A stretch of DNA of 36,315 nucleotides. Origin: an endosymbiont of Lamellibrachia barhami (GTDB taxonomy: Bacteria; Pseudomonadota; Gammaproteobacteria; Chromatiales; Chromatiaceae). The position numbers and the translations under genes were made by a program. The DNA is taken from positions 2,551,823 through 2,588,137 of the forward strand of contig NZ_JAAVSH020000001.1 of NCBI RefSeq assembly GCF_011947365.2, read 5' to 3'. Shown here piece after piece: positions 35,151 through 36,315 of the stretch (its first letter is position 1; every line of letters starts with the position of its first letter). The notes under the pieces are model-generated. The model did no database searches and was not told where the DNA came from. It saw only the letters and a list, made by a program, of their open reading frames with translations.

Positions 35151-35251
35151 TGGGGCCTTCGCAGATGACTGCGATCATGGGTGGTGTGGCGCGCATCGAA
35201 AGAGAACCTGTGATGATCATCGGCCAGCAGATGGGGCGGGATGCCAAATAA
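35140..35251 (+). pseudogene. Fragment of accA (acetyl-CoA carboxylase carboxyltransferase alpha)
   Basis: About 36 codons in two frames: LHSDGAFADD (35140-35169), then after a one-base frame change TAIMGGVARIEREPVMIIG and QQMGRDAK with a TAA. This matches the AccA core pattern of an acidic GDRAYADD-like stretch, then AIVGG-ARL-G-PVMIIG-QKGRDTK. The rest of accA is absent. Probably debris from a deletion or insertion event. Confidence 0.6.
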
Positions 35252-35362
35252 CCCACCTGGCAATCGATCCTTGAAGTCATGCGGCCACGGCTGAACCCCC
35301 TCTGTGCTTCCCTTGATCATTCGCTCTCACTGGCGTTTGATCTTTGATTGCCGGATTGATTC

Positions 35363-35390
35363 AAAAAAAACGCCGACTGACGTCGGCGTT
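35363..35390 (-). terminator. Rho-independent terminator of the TonB receptor gene
   Basis: On the minus strand AACGCCGAC pairs with GTCGGCGTT around a four-base loop and is followed by a run of eight T. It lies about 25 bases beyond the stop of the receptor gene. Confidence 0.85.
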
Positions 35391-35415
35391 GAAAAGGTGC
35401 AGACAACAATTCCGG

Positions 35416-36315
35416 CTAGAATGTGACGTTCACTCCGGCGTAGAGCGAACGTCCCATGCCCGGAACCGAGACGCCCCAAGGAACGTCGGTTCCGGTCATG
35501 GTCTTGCCCTCACCGAGATAGGCGCCGCCCAGCGGGTGGTTGTAGAACTTGTCGAAAATGTTCTCGATTCCGAAATCAAAGCGGACCTGTTTCCACTGGT
35601 AGTTGCTCCGCAGGTGGAACAGGCCGTACCCCATAGTCTGGAGTTCATTCCTGACCTGTGAGACGCGGGTCTTCTCATCCACCAACTCAAGTTCGATAAC
35701 GTTGGTCAAGCCGCCCGTATGATGCTCTATTGCCAGTAGCGCATTCAGCGGCATGATGTTATAGAGGTTGTCGTCGGTAGTCTGGTTCTTGCCGCGGACA
35801 TAATTCAGCATGCCACTCGCAGTGAAATCGCCGTACTGGGTGTTTTCCGCCAGTACCTGTTGGCCGGAGATATCCACGCCATACATGTGCGCGGATTGAT
35901 TGACGAACTGGAGGTAGACGAAGGCGTCGGTAGAAGTATCGGCTGGGTCGATGCGACGGGCATCGATGTAATCATTGACGTAGGTGTAGTAAGGCGTCAA
36001 CGTCAGGCTCCATTGCTCCTGGCCAGCATCATGCCAGTCGAAGGACGCGCTGACGGTATGGGCGGTTTCCGGCTCCAGGTCGAGGTTGCCAACATAGCCA
36101 TTTCCGTCACCGGTCATGTTGATCATGCGCATGGCCATACCGCCGGTCGACCAGGCGTAACGCTCATACAGGTTTGGCGAACGGGTCTTCCGGGCATAGC
36201 CGAACTCGATGGTGCTGGTGGCGTCCGGCGCGAAGCGAGCCAGCGCGGTCAGATCGATATTGTCGTCGGATTTCTTGCGATCGGCAGCATTAAAGGCATC
36301 GGCTTCAACCCCGTA
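35416..36315 (-). CDS. TonB-dependent outer-membrane receptor, C-terminal part (runs off the window)
   Basis: About 300 residues at the C-terminus of a TonB-dependent receptor; the plug domain and start lie outside the window. The frame stays open to the edge: TIEFGYARKTRSPNLYERY is the strongly conserved barrel segment, followed by GNLDLEPETAHTVSASFDW, WSLTLTPYYTYVNDYID, RFDFGIENIFDKFY and a terminal Phe (YAGVNVTF) as needed for barrel assembly. Such receptors import siderophores, cobalamin or metals by TonB energy. The NLYERYAWSTGGMAM region with a Met-rich patch (MAMRMINM) recalls copper-receptor-like members, but this is only suggestive. Confidence 0.88.
   Translation of the reverse strand, partial: YGVEADAFNAADRKKSDDNIDLTALARFAPDATSTIEFGYARKTRSPNLYERYAWSTGGMAMRMINMTGDGNGYVGNLDLEPETAHTVSASFDWHDAGQEQWSLTLTPYYTYVNDYIDARRIDPADTSTDAFVYLQFVNQSAHMYGVDISGQQVLAENTQYGDFTASGMLNYVRGKNQTTDDNLYNIMPLNALLAIEHHTGGLTNVIELELVDEKTRVSQVRNELQTMGYGLFHLRSNYQWKQVRFDFGIENIFDKFYNHPLGGAYLGEGKTMTGTDVPWGVSVPGMGRSLYAGVNVTF

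Overview
The window comes from a gammaproteobacterium. Its left end carries a Pseudomonas/Vibrio-type polar-flagellum hierarchy (FleQ, FleS, FleR, then fliE and fliF) with sigma-54 promoters. Many two-component proteins, a FIST sensor, a 7TMR-DISM kinase and a TonB receptor suggest a free-living or facultatively host-associated aquatic lineage. No rRNA, tRNA, CRISPR array or intact insertion sequence was seen, and the species cannot be named from the sequence alone.

Layout. 1-5772 (minus strand): fliF (runs off the edge, frameshifted), fliE, fleR, fleS, fleQ. 6288-7399 (plus): a double FHA-domain gene overlapping a badly frameshifted PilZ gene. 7480-8123: a decayed carbamoyltransferase N-terminus facing a VOC-family gene whose 3' end is lost into that debris. 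8284-12803 (plus): a tight three-gene run of a B12-type radical SAM enzyme, an NAD(P)-dependent epimerase-like protein and a type Vd autotransporter patatin. 12822-14294 (minus): an unusual HTH / coiled-coil / 2Fe-2S / reductase fusion. 14295-15353: a long non-coding stretch with a 30-codon ORF that has a good ribosome binding site, a tandem repeat and a strong hairpin. 15354-18291: an OmpA-like protein, a histidine-phosphatase lipoprotein, a membrane protein and a MarR regulator with a palindromic operator.

18700-24691 (plus) is a signalling block: a membrane hybrid kinase with two receivers and an HPt domain, a FIST sensor, and a soluble paralogous hybrid kinase translationally coupled to FIST. 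Out-of-frame HPt tails after the second kinase and upstream of the first show that this module was duplicated and partly deleted. 24755-25366 is a nitroreductase. 25442-30859 (minus) encodes a 1805-residue protein with two alpha/beta-hydrolase domains, a macro-like middle region, a CHAT caspase-like protease and a helical-repeat tail; it is the best candidate here for an undescribed system, possibly defence or regulated lysis. 31224-33700 is a 7TMR-DISM hybrid kinase split by a frameshift. The right end has a DUF302 protein, a small conserved protein, an accA-like fragment and the 3' half of a TonB-dependent receptor.

Two themes recur. Several modules point to c-di-GMP or phosphorelay control of surface behaviour (FleQ with its LFRS motif, the PilZ remnant, hybrid kinases). 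The window is also littered with gene debris and single-base frameshifts (fliF, PilZ, carbamoyltransferase, HPt tails, DISM kinase, accA). Whether the frameshifts are biological or sequencing errors cannot be decided from sequence alone.
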